Assembly: GCF_024832785.1 (NCBI RefSeq)
Contig: NZ_CP116615.1
Location: 3,224,001 to 3,288,000 of the forward strand
Length of the DNA stretch: 64,000 nt
Direction: 5' to 3'
Origin: Fontisphaera persica
Lineage (GTDB): Bacteria > Verrucomicrobiota > Verrucomicrobiia > Limisphaerales > Fontisphaeraceae
Shown here: positions 16,544-25,647 of the stretch, piece by piece
Layout: every line of letters starts with the position of its first letter
Numbering within the stretch: position 1 is the first letter of the stretch
Made by a program: the position numbers and the translations under genes
Notes under the pieces: model-generated
Seen by the model: only the letters and a program-made list of their open reading frames with translations
The model's database searches: none
Told to the model about the DNA's origin: nothing

Positions 16544-17167
16544 ATGCCTAATGAGATATTGGGCTGCTTGTCCCTGGCAGGCAGGCTGGCCCAAGGCGTG
16601 TTGGATAAACTGGGCGATATTGTGTTGCGTAGCTGGGTCATAGTGGCCGTGAGCGTCGCTGCCGCATGGCCGGCACAGGCGGCCTATTTGCCGCTGGTGG
16701 GGCCGGGTCCCTTGCGTTATGAGCGGACGGCGCGCCTGCCCAAGACGGCGGTGAGCGTCCCTGCCGACGCCACCGCCAGTGCACCGGGCGAGGCGCCCAG
16801 TCCCGCCCCGTCCCCATCCCCCAATCCCCCTGCTCCGCCCACTATTCCACCGACAGCCGCCGTGGAGCCTCCTCCGGCTCCACCCACCAATGGCTTGCCG
16901 GCGGTGGTGGAACCTTTGCCTGCGCCCCCCGCCTCAACCACCAACCAGGTGGGGCAGGCCACCGCGCCACCGGCGCAGGAATCGGCCGAGCCGGAAATCA
17001 CTCCCCAGATGTTGGTGCAATACTTCAAAATGCCCGCGCCCACCGCGGGGACCAACTCCGCGGGAGTTATTGTGACCGTCCCTTTATTCCAGCCGCCCCA
17101 GCCCGGACGCCTTCCGCCCAGCTCGGCCCGCTACGAAACCCCTGAACCCCGCCGGAGCACACCATGA
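16544..17167 (+). CDS. Exported proline/alanine-rich protein
   Basis: A 207-residue protein with a late hydrophobic segment (WVIVAVSVAAAWPAQAAY, about residues 31-48) that can serve as a signal sequence. A 120-residue low-complexity region of Pro, Ala and Thr follows, probably a linker spanning the periplasm or cell wall. A short folded-looking stretch PQMLVQYFKMP ends the disordered part. The start is uncertain and may lie closer to the hydrophobic segment. Its stop codon overlaps the start of the next gene (ATGA at 17164-17167), so the two are translationally coupled. Function unknown. Confidence 0.6.
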   Translation: MPNEILGCLSLAGRLAQGVLDKLGDIVLRSWVIVAVSVAAAWPAQAAYLPLVGPGPLRYERTARLPKTAVSVPADATASAPGEAPSPAPSPSPNPPAPPTIPPTAAVEPPPAPPTNGLPAVVEPLPAPPASTTNQVGQATAPPAQESAEPEITPQMLVQYFKMPAPTAGTNSAGVIVTVPLFQPPQPGRLPPSSARYETPEPRRSTP

Positions 17168-18666
17168 GCCACTTTTTGCCATGGACCAGGGCCGAGGGCG
17201 TTGTTGCTCCTCCCCAGAGAGGGGCGGGGTGGGTTTTGGCCGCCGTCTTGAGTCTGACGCTGGCCGGCCACGTGGGCCGGGCGGCGACGGCCACCGCCAG
17301 CAATGCCCCGTCCCTCCCCGCGCCCGCCAGCACCTCCGCGCCTCCCGCCACCCTGCCGGGGGCCAAAATCGCGCCGGAAATCGCCACCAACAGCCCGGCC
17401 GCCGGATTGATTAACGACTACGTGCAGCGGCTGGTCAAAGCCGGGGTCTCCGGCTGGGGGGCAGGCACGCTCACCAATCCGCCGTCGCCGGGGCAGATAA
17501 CCAGCAGCAATTTGCTGACGCTCAAACTGCAAACCTCCAACCAGGTGTTCCGCGTGCGGCAATTCCAGGAGCAATTGGAGGCCGCCCGGGAGCTGCGCAA
17601 GATGCGCGACCATCGCCAGGCCGCCGCCCTGCTAATTGGCATCCTGGAGTCGGAGGCGCCGGAGGAAATCAAGCGGCCCTCCCTGTTTGAGCTGGCCCTG
17701 GTGGCCCAGCAGGAAGGCCAGCTTGGCCGGGCTCAACAGATTTTTTCCCAATACGTCAAACGCTATCATGATGACCCGGCCGTGCCGGAAATCCTGCTGC
17801 GGCAGGGCATTTTGTACCGGGAAATGGGGGTGGGAGCGCTGGCGCTCAGCAAGTTTTACGCCGTGTTGTCCAGCGCTCTTTCTTTGCGGCTGGACCAGTT
17901 TGAGTATTACCAGCGGCTGGTCCTGCTGGCGCAAACGGAAATTGCCGAAACTTATTTCAGCCGCGGACAATTCGCGGAAGCCGTCGAGTTCTACGCGCGG
18001 CTGCTCCGGCTGGATTCGCCGGAACTCAACAAGGAACGGATGCATTTCCGCTACCTCAAGTGCTTGTCCCATCTGGGCCAGGATGAGGTCCTGGTGCCGC
18101 AGGCCCAGGATTACCTGCAAAAATACGCGGGCAGCACCGACGAAGCCGAAGTCCGTTTCCTGCTGGCCACCTCGCTCAAGCACCTGGGCCGCAACCGGGA
18201 GGCGCTCCAGCAAGTCCTTGCCCTTCTGGAAAAACAGCGGCGGGATGCCGCCAAAAACCCGCAAAATTGGGCGTACTGGCAGCAACGCACCGGCAATGAA
18301 CTGGCCAACCAGCTTTATCAGGAAGGTGATTATCTGAATGCCCTGGAAATTTACCTGAGTCTGCTCAATCTGGATGCCTCCCCTCGCTGGCAGGGGCCGG
18401 TGCTTTACCAGATTGGCCTGGTCTATGAGCACATGAAACAGCCAGAGCGCGCCCGCGATTATTACCAGCAGGTGCTCGCCCTCTCGCAGAAGCTGAACGA
18501 TGCGCCCTCGCCCGGGCTCAAAGCGCTCATTGATATGGCCCAGTGGCGCATCCAGTTTTTACAATGGCGCGCGCAGGCGGAGAACCTGCTCCCTTCGCGC
18601 TCATTGCCCAAAGGCAACGCCAGCCAGCCTCCACCCGCCCCTGCGCCGCCTTCACCCGCCTCATGA
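17164..18666 (+). CDS. Exported TPR-repeat protein
   Basis: A 500-residue protein with a signal peptide (hydrophobic segment GWVLAAVLSLTLAGHVGRA), a Pro/Ala/Ser-rich linker to about residue 75, and then a helical repeat domain. Tetratricopeptide-like units are visible, such as LFELALVAQQEGQLGRAQQIF, EIAETYFSRGQFAEAVEFY, and ALEIYLSL with QIGLVYEHMKQPERARDYY. Such periplasmic TPR proteins act as scaffolds in outer-membrane assembly, secretion or polysaccharide export. It overlaps the previous gene by four bases and the following gene by four bases (18663-18666), so the three form a tight operon. The tail is again Pro/Ala-rich. Confidence 0.8.
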   Translation: MSHFLPWTRAEGVVAPPQRGAGWVLAAVLSLTLAGHVGRAATATASNAPSLPAPASTSAPPATLPGAKIAPEIATNSPAAGLINDYVQRLVKAGVSGWGAGTLTNPPSPGQITSSNLLTLKLQTSNQVFRVRQFQEQLEAARELRKMRDHRQAAALLIGILESEAPEEIKRPSLFELALVAQQEGQLGRAQQIFSQYVKRYHDDPAVPEILLRQGILYREMGVGALALSKFYAVLSSALSLRLDQFEYYQRLVLLAQTEIAETYFSRGQFAEAVEFYARLLRLDSPELNKERMHFRYLKCLSHLGQDEVLVPQAQDYLQKYAGSTDEAEVRFLLATSLKHLGRNREALQQVLALLEKQRRDAAKNPQNWAYWQQRTGNELANQLYQEGDYLNALEIYLSLLNLDASPRWQGPVLYQIGLVYEHMKQPERARDYYQQVLALSQKLNDAPSPGLKALIDMAQWRIQFLQWRAQAENLLPSRSLPKGNASQPPPAPAPPSPAS

Positions 18667-19079
18667 CGGACCCGACCCTCCATCATCTTGAGGAACACCG
18701 GAAGTTGTGCCGGGAGTTGCTGGCGGCTTTCGAGCGCGAAGCCCTCGGCCTGCAGGAGGGAAAGCTGGCGGCCCTGGCCGAGGCCGATGCCGTCCGCCGC
18801 CAACTCCTTCCACGGCTGCAGGAATTGATGCAGCACCTCCGCGCCCAACGGCAGGCCTGGGAACAATTGCCCCCGGCCCAACGCCAGCCACCCGCCGCCG
18901 TGCGCGCGCTGCTGGAGGAAAACCAGGAATTGGTCCTGCGCCTGCTGGCCCTGGACCGCGAAAACCAGCAGGCCCGCCTGCGCCTCGGCCTGGTGCCGCC
19001 CCAGCACTGGCCGGCCCCCCGCCCCGCCTCCGGTCAGGGCTACGTCTCAGAATTATATCGCCGGCATACCGCCGCCTGA
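18663..19079 (+). CDS. Small helical protein, FlgN-like in pattern
   Basis: The 138-residue product is almost all predicted helix: LEEHRKLCRELLAAFEREALGL, then KLAALAEADAVRRQLLPRLQEL, and a third helix with LLEENQELVLRLLALDREN. The heptad-like spacing and the E-x2-AL-x5-D/K-LAAL pattern resemble FlgN, the flagellar export chaperone family, but no other flagellar gene is present in this window. No signal peptide, so it is cytoplasmic, unlike the three upstream products. It is coupled to the TPR gene by an ATGA overlap and is 12 bases before the NtrC-type regulator. The role may be an adaptor in that pathway; unproven. Confidence 0.6.
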   Translation: MTDPTLHHLEEHRKLCRELLAAFEREALGLQEGKLAALAEADAVRRQLLPRLQELMQHLRAQRQAWEQLPPAQRQPPAAVRALLEENQELVLRLLALDRENQQARLRLGLVPPQHWPAPRPASGQGYVSELYRRHTAA

Positions 19080-19091
19080 TATAATTCCGCC

Positions 19092-20525
19092 ATGCCGATC
19101 GAGAAAATTATTGTTCTCGAAGACGACCTGATTGTCCGCAAAAACCTCGAGCAACAGCTTCGTTCCCGTCGGTATGACGTGGCCGCGGTGGAAACCATTG
19201 CCGCCGCCGAGGATTATCTGGCCCGCGACAATTTTGACCTGTTGATTGCCGACATCCGCCTGCCGGACGGGGACGCCACCGATTTGCTCAAGCGGCTCAA
19301 CACCCGTCCCGTGCGCCCCCTGGTGGTGATGATTTCCGGATTTGCCACGGTGGAATCCGCCGTGGAGTGCATGAAGGCCGGGGCGTTTGATTATCTCATC
19401 AAACCCTTCAGCGCCGAGCAACTGGAGGTGGTCATTCGCAAGGCCGCCGAGTTCACCCAACTGCTCCGCGTCAACCAGTTTTACGGGCGCCAGACCGAGG
19501 ACGAAGACGCCTCCCAGCTTCTCGGCCAGAGCAAGGCCATGGAAGACCTTCGCCAGCTCATTCGCCGTGTGGCGCGCACCGAGGCCACCGTCCTCATCCA
19601 GGGCGAAAGCGGCACGGGCAAGGAACTGGTGGCTCGCGCCCTGCACCAGCAAAGCCCGCGCAGCGGCGCCCCCTTCATCAAGGTCAATTGCGCCGCCATT
19701 CCCGAAAATCTCATTGAAAGCGAGTTCTTCGGCCACGAGAAAGGCGCGTTCACCGGCGCCCTGGCCAAACGCGAAGGCCGCTTCGAGCTGGCCCACGGCG
19801 GCACCATCCTCCTGGATGAAATCAGCGAAATCTCCCCCGCCGTGCAGGCCAAACTGCTGCGCGTCCTCCAGGAGCGCGAATTTGAGCGCGTGGGCGGCAA
19901 CCGCACCGTCAAGGTGGATGTGCGCGTCATCGCCACCACCAACCGCCATCTCGAGCAAAGTGTGGCCCGCAAGGAATTCCGCCAAGACTTGTTCTTCCGC
20001 CTCAACGTGGTGCCCGTGCAGGTGCCGCCACTGCGCCTGCGCAAGGAGGACATCCTGCTGCTGGCCCGCCATTTCATGCAGCGGTTCATGCGCAAACACG
20101 GCGTCAAAATCACCGGCCTCTCCCCCGCCAGTGAATCCGCGCTTCTGGAACACGATTGGCCCGGCAATGTGCGCGAGCTTCAAAACGTCATCGAACGCGC
20201 TGTCATTCTCGGCGGCGACAGCGGCATGATTGAGCCCGAGCACCTGGGGCTGATGCGCAGCCTGACCCTGCCGCCGCCCGCCCCCGCCGCCGAAGGTTCC
20301 GGCGTTGCGGCAACGCCTGCCCCCGCCCCCGCGGCGCCGCCCCCGCCGCAGGAAGTCATCCCGCTGGCGGAGCTGGAAAAGCGCCACATCCTGGCGGCCC
20401 TGGAAAAATGCGGCGGCAACCGCACCCATGCCGCCCGTTTGCTGGGCATCAGCGTGCGCACCTTGCGCAACAAACTCCATGAATACAACCCCGCCGAGGC
20501 CGACAAGGAAGGAGAAGACACTTGA
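19092..20525 (+). CDS. NtrC-family sigma-54-dependent response regulator
   Basis: A 477-residue activator with three domains. The receiver has DD near residue 11, phospho-acceptor Asp54 in DLLIADIRLPDG and the lysine in IKPF. The AAA+ domain has Walker A GESGTGKE, the sigma-54 contact loop GAFTGA and Walker B ILLDEISEIS. A Pro/Ala linker (PPPAPAAEG) leads to the Fis-type helix-turn-helix GNRTHAARLLGISVRTLRNKL. It activates sigma-54 promoters when phosphorylated. Its kinase is not adjacent; the GAF-GAF kinase at 10627 is the closest candidate. As the last gene of the envelope cluster it may control that cluster, but I saw no convincing -24/-12 element. Confidence 0.93.
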   Translation: MPIEKIIVLEDDLIVRKNLEQQLRSRRYDVAAVETIAAAEDYLARDNFDLLIADIRLPDGDATDLLKRLNTRPVRPLVVMISGFATVESAVECMKAGAFDYLIKPFSAEQLEVVIRKAAEFTQLLRVNQFYGRQTEDEDASQLLGQSKAMEDLRQLIRRVARTEATVLIQGESGTGKELVARALHQQSPRSGAPFIKVNCAAIPENLIESEFFGHEKGAFTGALAKREGRFELAHGGTILLDEISEISPAVQAKLLRVLQEREFERVGGNRTVKVDVRVIATTNRHLEQSVARKEFRQDLFFRLNVVPVQVPPLRLRKEDILLLARHFMQRFMRKHGVKITGLSPASESALLEHDWPGNVRELQNVIERAVILGGDSGMIEPEHLGLMRSLTLPPPAPAAEGSGVAATPAPAPAAPPPPQEVIPLAELEKRHILAALEKCGGNRTHAARLLGISVRTLRNKLHEYNPAEADKEGEDT

Positions 20526-20669
20526 GCCGGCCGGGGGTATGGCGCCAGCCCGGAGCAGCCGGCAGCGCCACCGGGAACGGCCCGCCTCAACGCCCCACCC
20601 CCCCGCTCCTGCTCCCGGCAAAAATTCGTGGGTAACTTTTTGTTGCCTGAATCCATCTAAACCAACGTG

Positions 20670-21926
20670 ATGACGGCCCATTTATCTTGTGCGCGCATGC
20701 GGGACACCGCCTCTGGGCGCTGCCCCCGCCGCCAGTTTCTGGCGCTTGGCCTTGGCTTGCTGGCCCTGGCCGTGACCATGGCCAGCAGCCGGGCAGGCAC
20801 GCTGGCCGAAACATTCCGTCCCGAAAAACTGGCCGAGCTGGACCAGGCGGTCACCGCTGCGATTGCCGGCGGCGACACTCCCGGCGCGGTGGTGTGGATT
20901 GAGCGGAACGGCGTCGCCTACGTCAAAGCCTATGGCCAGCGCGCCGTCACGCCGGCGCCCGAGCCTATGACCACCAACACCATCTTCGACGCCGCTTCGC
21001 TCACCAAGGTCATGGCCACCGCACCGGCCATCCTCTGGTTGCAGGAAAAGGGCAAAATCGGCCTGGATGACCCCGTCTCCAAGTACCTGCCGGAATTTAC
21101 CGGCCAGGGGCGCGAGACCATCACCGTGCGCCTGTTGCTGACCCATTACTCCGGACTGCCCTCCGGCCTGACCCGCCGCGATTTCAACGGCTATACCGGC
21201 GCCATTGCCCAGGCCGTCATGGAGCGGCCCAATCCTGCGCCGGGCACCACCTTCCGCTACAGCGACGTTAATTTCATCCTGCTGGGGGAAATCGTGCGCC
21301 GGGTTTCCGGCCAGTCGCTGGCCGACTTTGCGCGCGAAAAATTTTATGAGCCCCTGGGCATGCGCCAGACGCGCTTTCTGCCGCCGGACGACTGGCGGCC
21401 CCACATCGCCCCCACCGAGCGCGTGGGCGGCACCGTCCTGCGCGGCGTGGTCCATGACCCCACCGCCCGCCGCATGGGCGGGGTGGCTGGACATGCCGGA
21501 CTCTTCACCACCGTCGCGGATACCGCGAGATTCTGCCGCATGATGCTCGCCGAAGGCGAGCTGGAGGGACGCCGCGTCCTCCAGGCCGAAACCGTGAAGT
21601 TGATGACTTCCGTGCAGTCACCGCCCGGCGGCAACGCCCGCCGGGGCTTGGGCTGGGACATTGATTCGCCCTACGCCGGGCCGCGTGGCAAAGTGCTGCC
21701 CCTCGGCTCGTACGGGCACACCGGCTGGACCGGCACCAGCCTTTGGCTGGACCCTTTCTCGAAGACTTTTGTGCTCCTCTACTGCAACCGCAATCATCCC
21801 ACCGGCGGCAATGTGGTGAAACTGCGCTCGGTGGTGGCCACGCTGGCGGCCGAGGCGGTGGTGGGTTTTGATTTCTCCAACGTCCCGGGCGCCTTGCCGC
21901 CGCTGCCGGACGCCAACCGCCCCTGA
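20670..21926 (+). CDS. Exported serine hydrolase of the beta-lactamase / class C PBP fold
   Basis: A 418-residue protein with an RRQFLALGLGLLALAVTMASS export signal (Tat-like RR), then the serine hydrolase motifs: SxxK in ASLTKV, YxN in YSDVN, and an HTG triad in GHTGWTGTS. LLTHYSGLPSG and YEPLGMRQTRFLPP are typical of the esterase/beta-lactamase-related (COG1680) group. Members are D-aminopeptidases, esterases or peptidoglycan-related hydrolases; sequence alone does not tell which. The start is uncertain (GTG 20667, ATG 20670 or ATG 20697). It stands alone, 144 bases after the NtrC gene. Confidence 0.88.
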   Translation: MTAHLSCARMRDTASGRCPRRQFLALGLGLLALAVTMASSRAGTLAETFRPEKLAELDQAVTAAIAGGDTPGAVVWIERNGVAYVKAYGQRAVTPAPEPMTTNTIFDAASLTKVMATAPAILWLQEKGKIGLDDPVSKYLPEFTGQGRETITVRLLLTHYSGLPSGLTRRDFNGYTGAIAQAVMERPNPAPGTTFRYSDVNFILLGEIVRRVSGQSLADFAREKFYEPLGMRQTRFLPPDDWRPHIAPTERVGGTVLRGVVHDPTARRMGGVAGHAGLFTTVADTARFCRMMLAEGELEGRRVLQAETVKLMTSVQSPPGGNARRGLGWDIDSPYAGPRGKVLPLGSYGHTGWTGTSLWLDPFSKTFVLLYCNRNHPTGGNVVKLRSVVATLAAEAVVGFDFSNVPGALPPLPDANRP

Positions 21927-22178
21927 CCCGCTCTGCCTGGCATTCGCGCCTTGCCCCGGCAGCCAACGCATCCATGTTCAGGCAGGCGACATCCAGCATT
22001 TTCACCCGGGCCGCAAGGCCTTGCGCTCCGCCCACCATCCATGCGCTCCCGGCCCGGCGGGCAGAGTCTTTTTTAATTTGTCCTTCACTGCTCCCGAAGG
22101 TTATGTTGAAGTGGCAACGCGATGAATGGTAGTGGCTCATCGCCGGGCTTCAGCGTCTGGCCGCGCCGCGGGTGCGAC

Positions 22179-22184
22179 AGGAGG
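22179..22184 (+). promoter_or_regulatory. Strong Shine-Dalgarno sequence deciding the cyclase-like start
   Basis: AGGAGG five bases before the ATG at 22190. It rules out the in-frame ATG at 22172, which lies upstream of it and has no such signal. Confidence 0.7.
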
Positions 22185-22189
22185 CGCCC

Positions 22190-24046
22190 ATGATTACCTT
22201 TGACACCTTGCGCTTGCAGGAGGCCCTGCAACAGGCTGCGACCACTTTGGCGCATTCCCGTCCGCCCGCCGCCCCCTGGCCAGGCCAGCTCCCCAGCAGT
22301 CCCATGGCGGTCGCTGCCGCCACCTCGGCCCTCTTTCTGGCCGACACCGAGTGGAAAAGCGCCGAGGATACCTTGCGCCGGCTGGGGCACCAGGGCCTGG
22401 AATGGCTGGCCCACCATGTCAACGGCGACGGCGGATGGGGCGATACGCCGCGCAGCTTCAGCAACCTTGGCGCCACCGCCCTGGCCTGGGCCGCCTTTGG
22501 ACTGGCCCCGCCGCAGAATCATTTGTTTGCCGGCACCATTCAGGCCGCCGAGCGTTGGATTTGCCAGAAGGCCGGCAACACGGCCCCGGCCATTTTGGTG
22601 CCCATGATTCGCAATCATTTCCGGGGCGACCTGGCCCTGGCGGCCGGGGTCTTGATGACATGCGCGCTGGCGGGCCGCCTGGGGAGCGACATTCGCGCGT
22701 GGCGGCATGTGCCGGCTTTGCCCTTCGAGCGCGGCGCCGTCCCGCCGGAATGGTGGAGCACCGCCCGCCTGCCGGGGGCCAGTTGGGCCATGTCCTTGCT
22801 GCTGGCCGCCGGGCAGGCGCGGCATCACAACCTGGCCGACGGCTGCTTTGCCACCCGGCTGGCGCGCGAATGCTTCCGGGCTTCCACCTTGCGCCGAATC
22901 GAAGCCTTGCAAGCCGAGGACGGAAGTTTTCAGGCCTCCCCCTGGCTCACGGCCCTCACCACCATCGGTTTGCTGGCCGCCGGATATGGGCGGCATCCCG
23001 TCACCGAAAAGGGCATCCGCTATCTGGTGGCCCAAGCTCGGCCGGATGGGAGCTGGCCCATCGTGGCCAATCATGAGGTATGGCTTACGGCGCAAGCCGT
23101 GCAAGTCTCCACCGCCCCCGCGCTGGGGGCCCATCGGCTGCCCGCCTTGAATGAACTCAACATCCTGCGCCGCTGGCTGCTGGCCCGGCAACAACGCGAG
23201 GACGCCGAAGGACTCCGCCAGCCCACCGCCGGCTGGCCAGCCACTTCCCATCCCGGCGCCGCCCCCGACACGCTCAGCACCGCCGAGTCGCTGCTGGCCC
23301 TGCGCGCCCTGGGGGACCCCGGGCCGGAGGTCATCCAAGCGGTCCTTTCGGGGGTGAACTGGCTGCTGGCCGCGCAGAACCGCGATGGCGGGCTGCCCCC
23401 CTTCCGGCGGGGATGGCGCCAGCCCGCCCGAGAACACAGCGGAGCGGAAGAAACCGCGCTGGCCCTGCGCGCCTGGCTGGCCTGGCTGCATGTGCTGCCG
23501 CCCGACCAGCAACACCGCGTGCAGTCCTCCATTCACCATGCCATTCATTTCCTCATGGAGGAGCAGCGCCAGGATGGCGCCTGGTTTTCACGCCATTTTG
23601 GCAACCAATACGCCCACCAGGAGGAAAACCTGACCCTGGGCACTGCCGGCGTGCTCCTGGCCCTGCCGGAGCTGGTGGCGCGCTCTTACTTCGAGCTGGT
23701 TGAACCGCTGAACAGCGGCGTCCTGTGGCTGGTGAAAAACCAGAACAGCGATGGCAGTTGGGGCGGCGGGCATGGCGGCCCGCCCTCCGTGGAAGAAACC
23801 TCCCTGGCGGTGGAGGCGCTCGCCGAGGCGTTGTTGCAACCCGGCCCCTTGTTGTTGGAAACCCGCGAGCAGGTCCGCAATGCCGCCGCCTGGGGCGCCA
23901 ACTGGCTGGTGCGGCAGGTGGAAGGCGGCAAGTGGACCATCCCCGCCCCCCTTGGCCTGCAATGGGGGCAATTCTGGTATTACGATGACCTTTGGCCGGC
24001 TCTGGGCGTTACCCGCGCCCTGGCGAAGATGGCGCGTTTGGTTTGA
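22190..24046 (+). CDS. Squalene-hopene-cyclase-like alpha/alpha-barrel protein lacking the DxDD motif
   Basis: The 618-residue product has the length and repeat pattern of triterpene cyclases. QW-type repeats are visible: DGGWGDTPRSFSNLGATAL, AEDGSFQASPWLTALTT, ARPDGSWP, RDGGLPPF, RQDGAWFSRHFGN and NSDGSWGGGHGGPP. In squalene-hopene cyclase the proton donor lies in PDVDDTA before an LLAL helix. Here the matching segment reads PDTLSTAESLLAL with Asp360 but Leu362 and Ser363 in place of the second and third Asp. The protein therefore probably does not protonate a C=C bond as hopene synthase does. There are no other isoprenoid genes near. Its 3' end overlaps the opposite-strand gene by 38 bases. 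Confidence 0.8.
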   Translation: MITFDTLRLQEALQQAATTLAHSRPPAAPWPGQLPSSPMAVAAATSALFLADTEWKSAEDTLRRLGHQGLEWLAHHVNGDGGWGDTPRSFSNLGATALAWAAFGLAPPQNHLFAGTIQAAERWICQKAGNTAPAILVPMIRNHFRGDLALAAGVLMTCALAGRLGSDIRAWRHVPALPFERGAVPPEWWSTARLPGASWAMSLLLAAGQARHHNLADGCFATRLARECFRASTLRRIEALQAEDGSFQASPWLTALTTIGLLAAGYGRHPVTEKGIRYLVAQARPDGSWPIVANHEVWLTAQAVQVSTAPALGAHRLPALNELNILRRWLLARQQREDAEGLRQPTAGWPATSHPGAAPDTLSTAESLLALRALGDPGPEVIQAVLSGVNWLLAAQNRDGGLPPFRRGWRQPAREHSGAEETALALRAWLAWLHVLPPDQQHRVQSSIHHAIHFLMEEQRQDGAWFSRHFGNQYAHQEENLTLGTAGVLLALPELVARSYFELVEPLNSGVLWLVKNQNSDGSWGGGHGGPPSVEETSLAVEALAEALLQPGPLLLETREQVRNAAAWGANWLVRQVEGGKWTIPAPLGLQWGQFWYYDDLWPALGVTRALAKMARLV

Positions 24047-25352
24047 AGGGGGGCGCTCCCGTTTTGGCTGCTTTCGGCAGCCGGCTCACATGCCGGAAGA
24101 CGGCGCGGCTCAACGGCTTTTTGGGCGAGTAGTGAATCATCATGTCGCGCTCCCGCATCAGCACCCACGGCTCGCGCGGCGCGTAGCCGTTTTTCGTGAA
24201 AACAATGTCATCCGCCACATACACACACATGTGCACCGTCCGGACGTCCTCGCCCATCGGCTCGTAAAGCAGGATTAGGTCTCCAAACAAGTCCGCCTTG
24301 GGCACCATGCGGTATTCCGAGCGCAGGACCTGCTCCTGGAAGCGCGCGTCAATAAACCGGTCTTCCGCTTTGTCTTTGAGGAAGTTGTAGGAAGACCAGA
24401 AACAATCGGGCCATTTTCCCGCGATGGTGTTGGTGGGATGCGGGTAGGAATACAACAACAGACGCGGCACCGGCGGGAAGAACCAGGCCACGTTGATGCT
24501 GCCGCCCTGCGGCAGCCGTTTCAACGACTCCAGCAGCGGGCGCGCTTGCATCGCCCGATTGGGCAGGCCCCAGTAACTCATGAGCTGCTCCAGGTCGCTC
24601 TGCGGGGTGACGCGCAAGTTCAACATGAGGGTATGCACGCGCGCCACCGTCCGGCTGGCCTGCAAGTAATCGTCCGACGAAAACAACCGGGCCAGCGCCT
24701 GCCGGTCGGCAAAACACAGCAGCCCGTCCTTGCGATACATCATGCGCTCCATGATTTGCAAGGCACTGGCGGACAGGTTGTGATGGGCGAACCACTCGGC
24801 AAACTCGGCCCGCACGGCAAACGGATAACAATAGGCCACGTTCAGCTCATGTTCCGCCAGCACCGTATAAATCTTGCCGCGCGGCTCGGAAGGCAGGTCC
24901 CGGATAACTTCCAGCGCCGGCTCCACATAAATCCCTTCGGCCACTACCCGCCACCGTTGCGTATCCAACAAACTGACCTCCAGATTCCTTGGCAGGGCGC
25001 AGCTTTGAATGAACTCCCGCAACCGGGCGGGAGTATAACCGGCAAAAAACCAGGTGTTGGTCTCCGGTGGCGGCGGGTCATATTCAAAATATTCCACCGG
25101 CCGCTCCAACCAGATGGGAATGGTTTCCAACAGGCCCCACCGATTGGTGGCGGATTGTTCCAAAGCGGTCAGTGCGGCCTGATTCGGCTGGCTTCCGGTT
25201 GAAGTCCACAAGGAGCGCCCAAGATATTGCGCCGCCAGCGTAATCAACACCCCGGTTAACACCAACACCATGCTCTGCCACCAATGCCGGCGTGGCAAAG
25301 CGCCGTTCTGCCGGGCTTTCCGCGAAGCCGCTGCACGTCCTTTCACATTCAT
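24009..25352 (-). CDS. Membrane-anchored protein of unknown function
   Basis: A 447-residue protein with basic residues and then one N-terminal transmembrane helix (WWQSMVLVLTGVLITLAAQYLG), leaving a large domain outside the cytoplasm. The domain is mixed alpha/beta with a tryptophan- and tyrosine-rich core (WFFAGYTPARLREFI, NVAYCYPFAVRAEFAEWF, YVADDIVFTKNGY). I recognise no family. The ATG at 25352 is preceded at 6 bases by GCAGG; an ATG six bases further upstream is possible. Its end overlaps the convergent cyclase-like gene. Confidence 0.65.
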   Translation of the reverse strand: MNVKGRAAASRKARQNGALPRRHWWQSMVLVLTGVLITLAAQYLGRSLWTSTGSQPNQAALTALEQSATNRWGLLETIPIWLERPVEYFEYDPPPPETNTWFFAGYTPARLREFIQSCALPRNLEVSLLDTQRWRVVAEGIYVEPALEVIRDLPSEPRGKIYTVLAEHELNVAYCYPFAVRAEFAEWFAHHNLSASALQIMERMMYRKDGLLCFADRQALARLFSSDDYLQASRTVARVHTLMLNLRVTPQSDLEQLMSYWGLPNRAMQARPLLESLKRLPQGGSINVAWFFPPVPRLLLYSYPHPTNTIAGKWPDCFWSSYNFLKDKAEDRFIDARFQEQVLRSEYRMVPKADLFGDLILLYEPMGEDVRTVHMCVYVADDIVFTKNGYAPREPWVLMRERDMMIHYSPKKPLSRAVFRHVSRLPKAAKTGAPPFKPNAPSSPGRG

Positions 25353-25549
25353 AAGCATCCTGCTTCAGCCGGCAGCCGGCAGCGTCCTTCGGTTTTGGAA
25401 CAATAAAAAACAAGTCCACCATCCAGCCGGAAAAAGCACCTGCTGACTGCCGGACTTGAAGGACGCCCGTCCCCTGGGACGCTATACCCCTTCACCCATT
25501 CCATTCAAATAAAGAGACGGGCTTATAGCGGGTGGCGGTTACACAAACA

Positions 25550-25572
25550 ATGCATTTTTAGCGAAAAAGCAT
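25550..25572. other. AT-rich hairpin between the GH2 gene and its downstream neighbour
   Basis: ATGC/GCAT plus TTTTT/AAAAA arms close a 4-base AGCG loop. It lies in the 295-base gap after the GH2 gene and could act as a transcription end or processing signal on the minus strand. It lacks a GC-rich stem, so the call is weak. Confidence 0.3.
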
Positions 25573-25647
25573 ATTTTGCCTCACGCGGCGGCCCATGCGC
25601 GGATTCCGGCCGCGTTGAAGCCCAACAGAAGCATTTTGCGGACCTAC

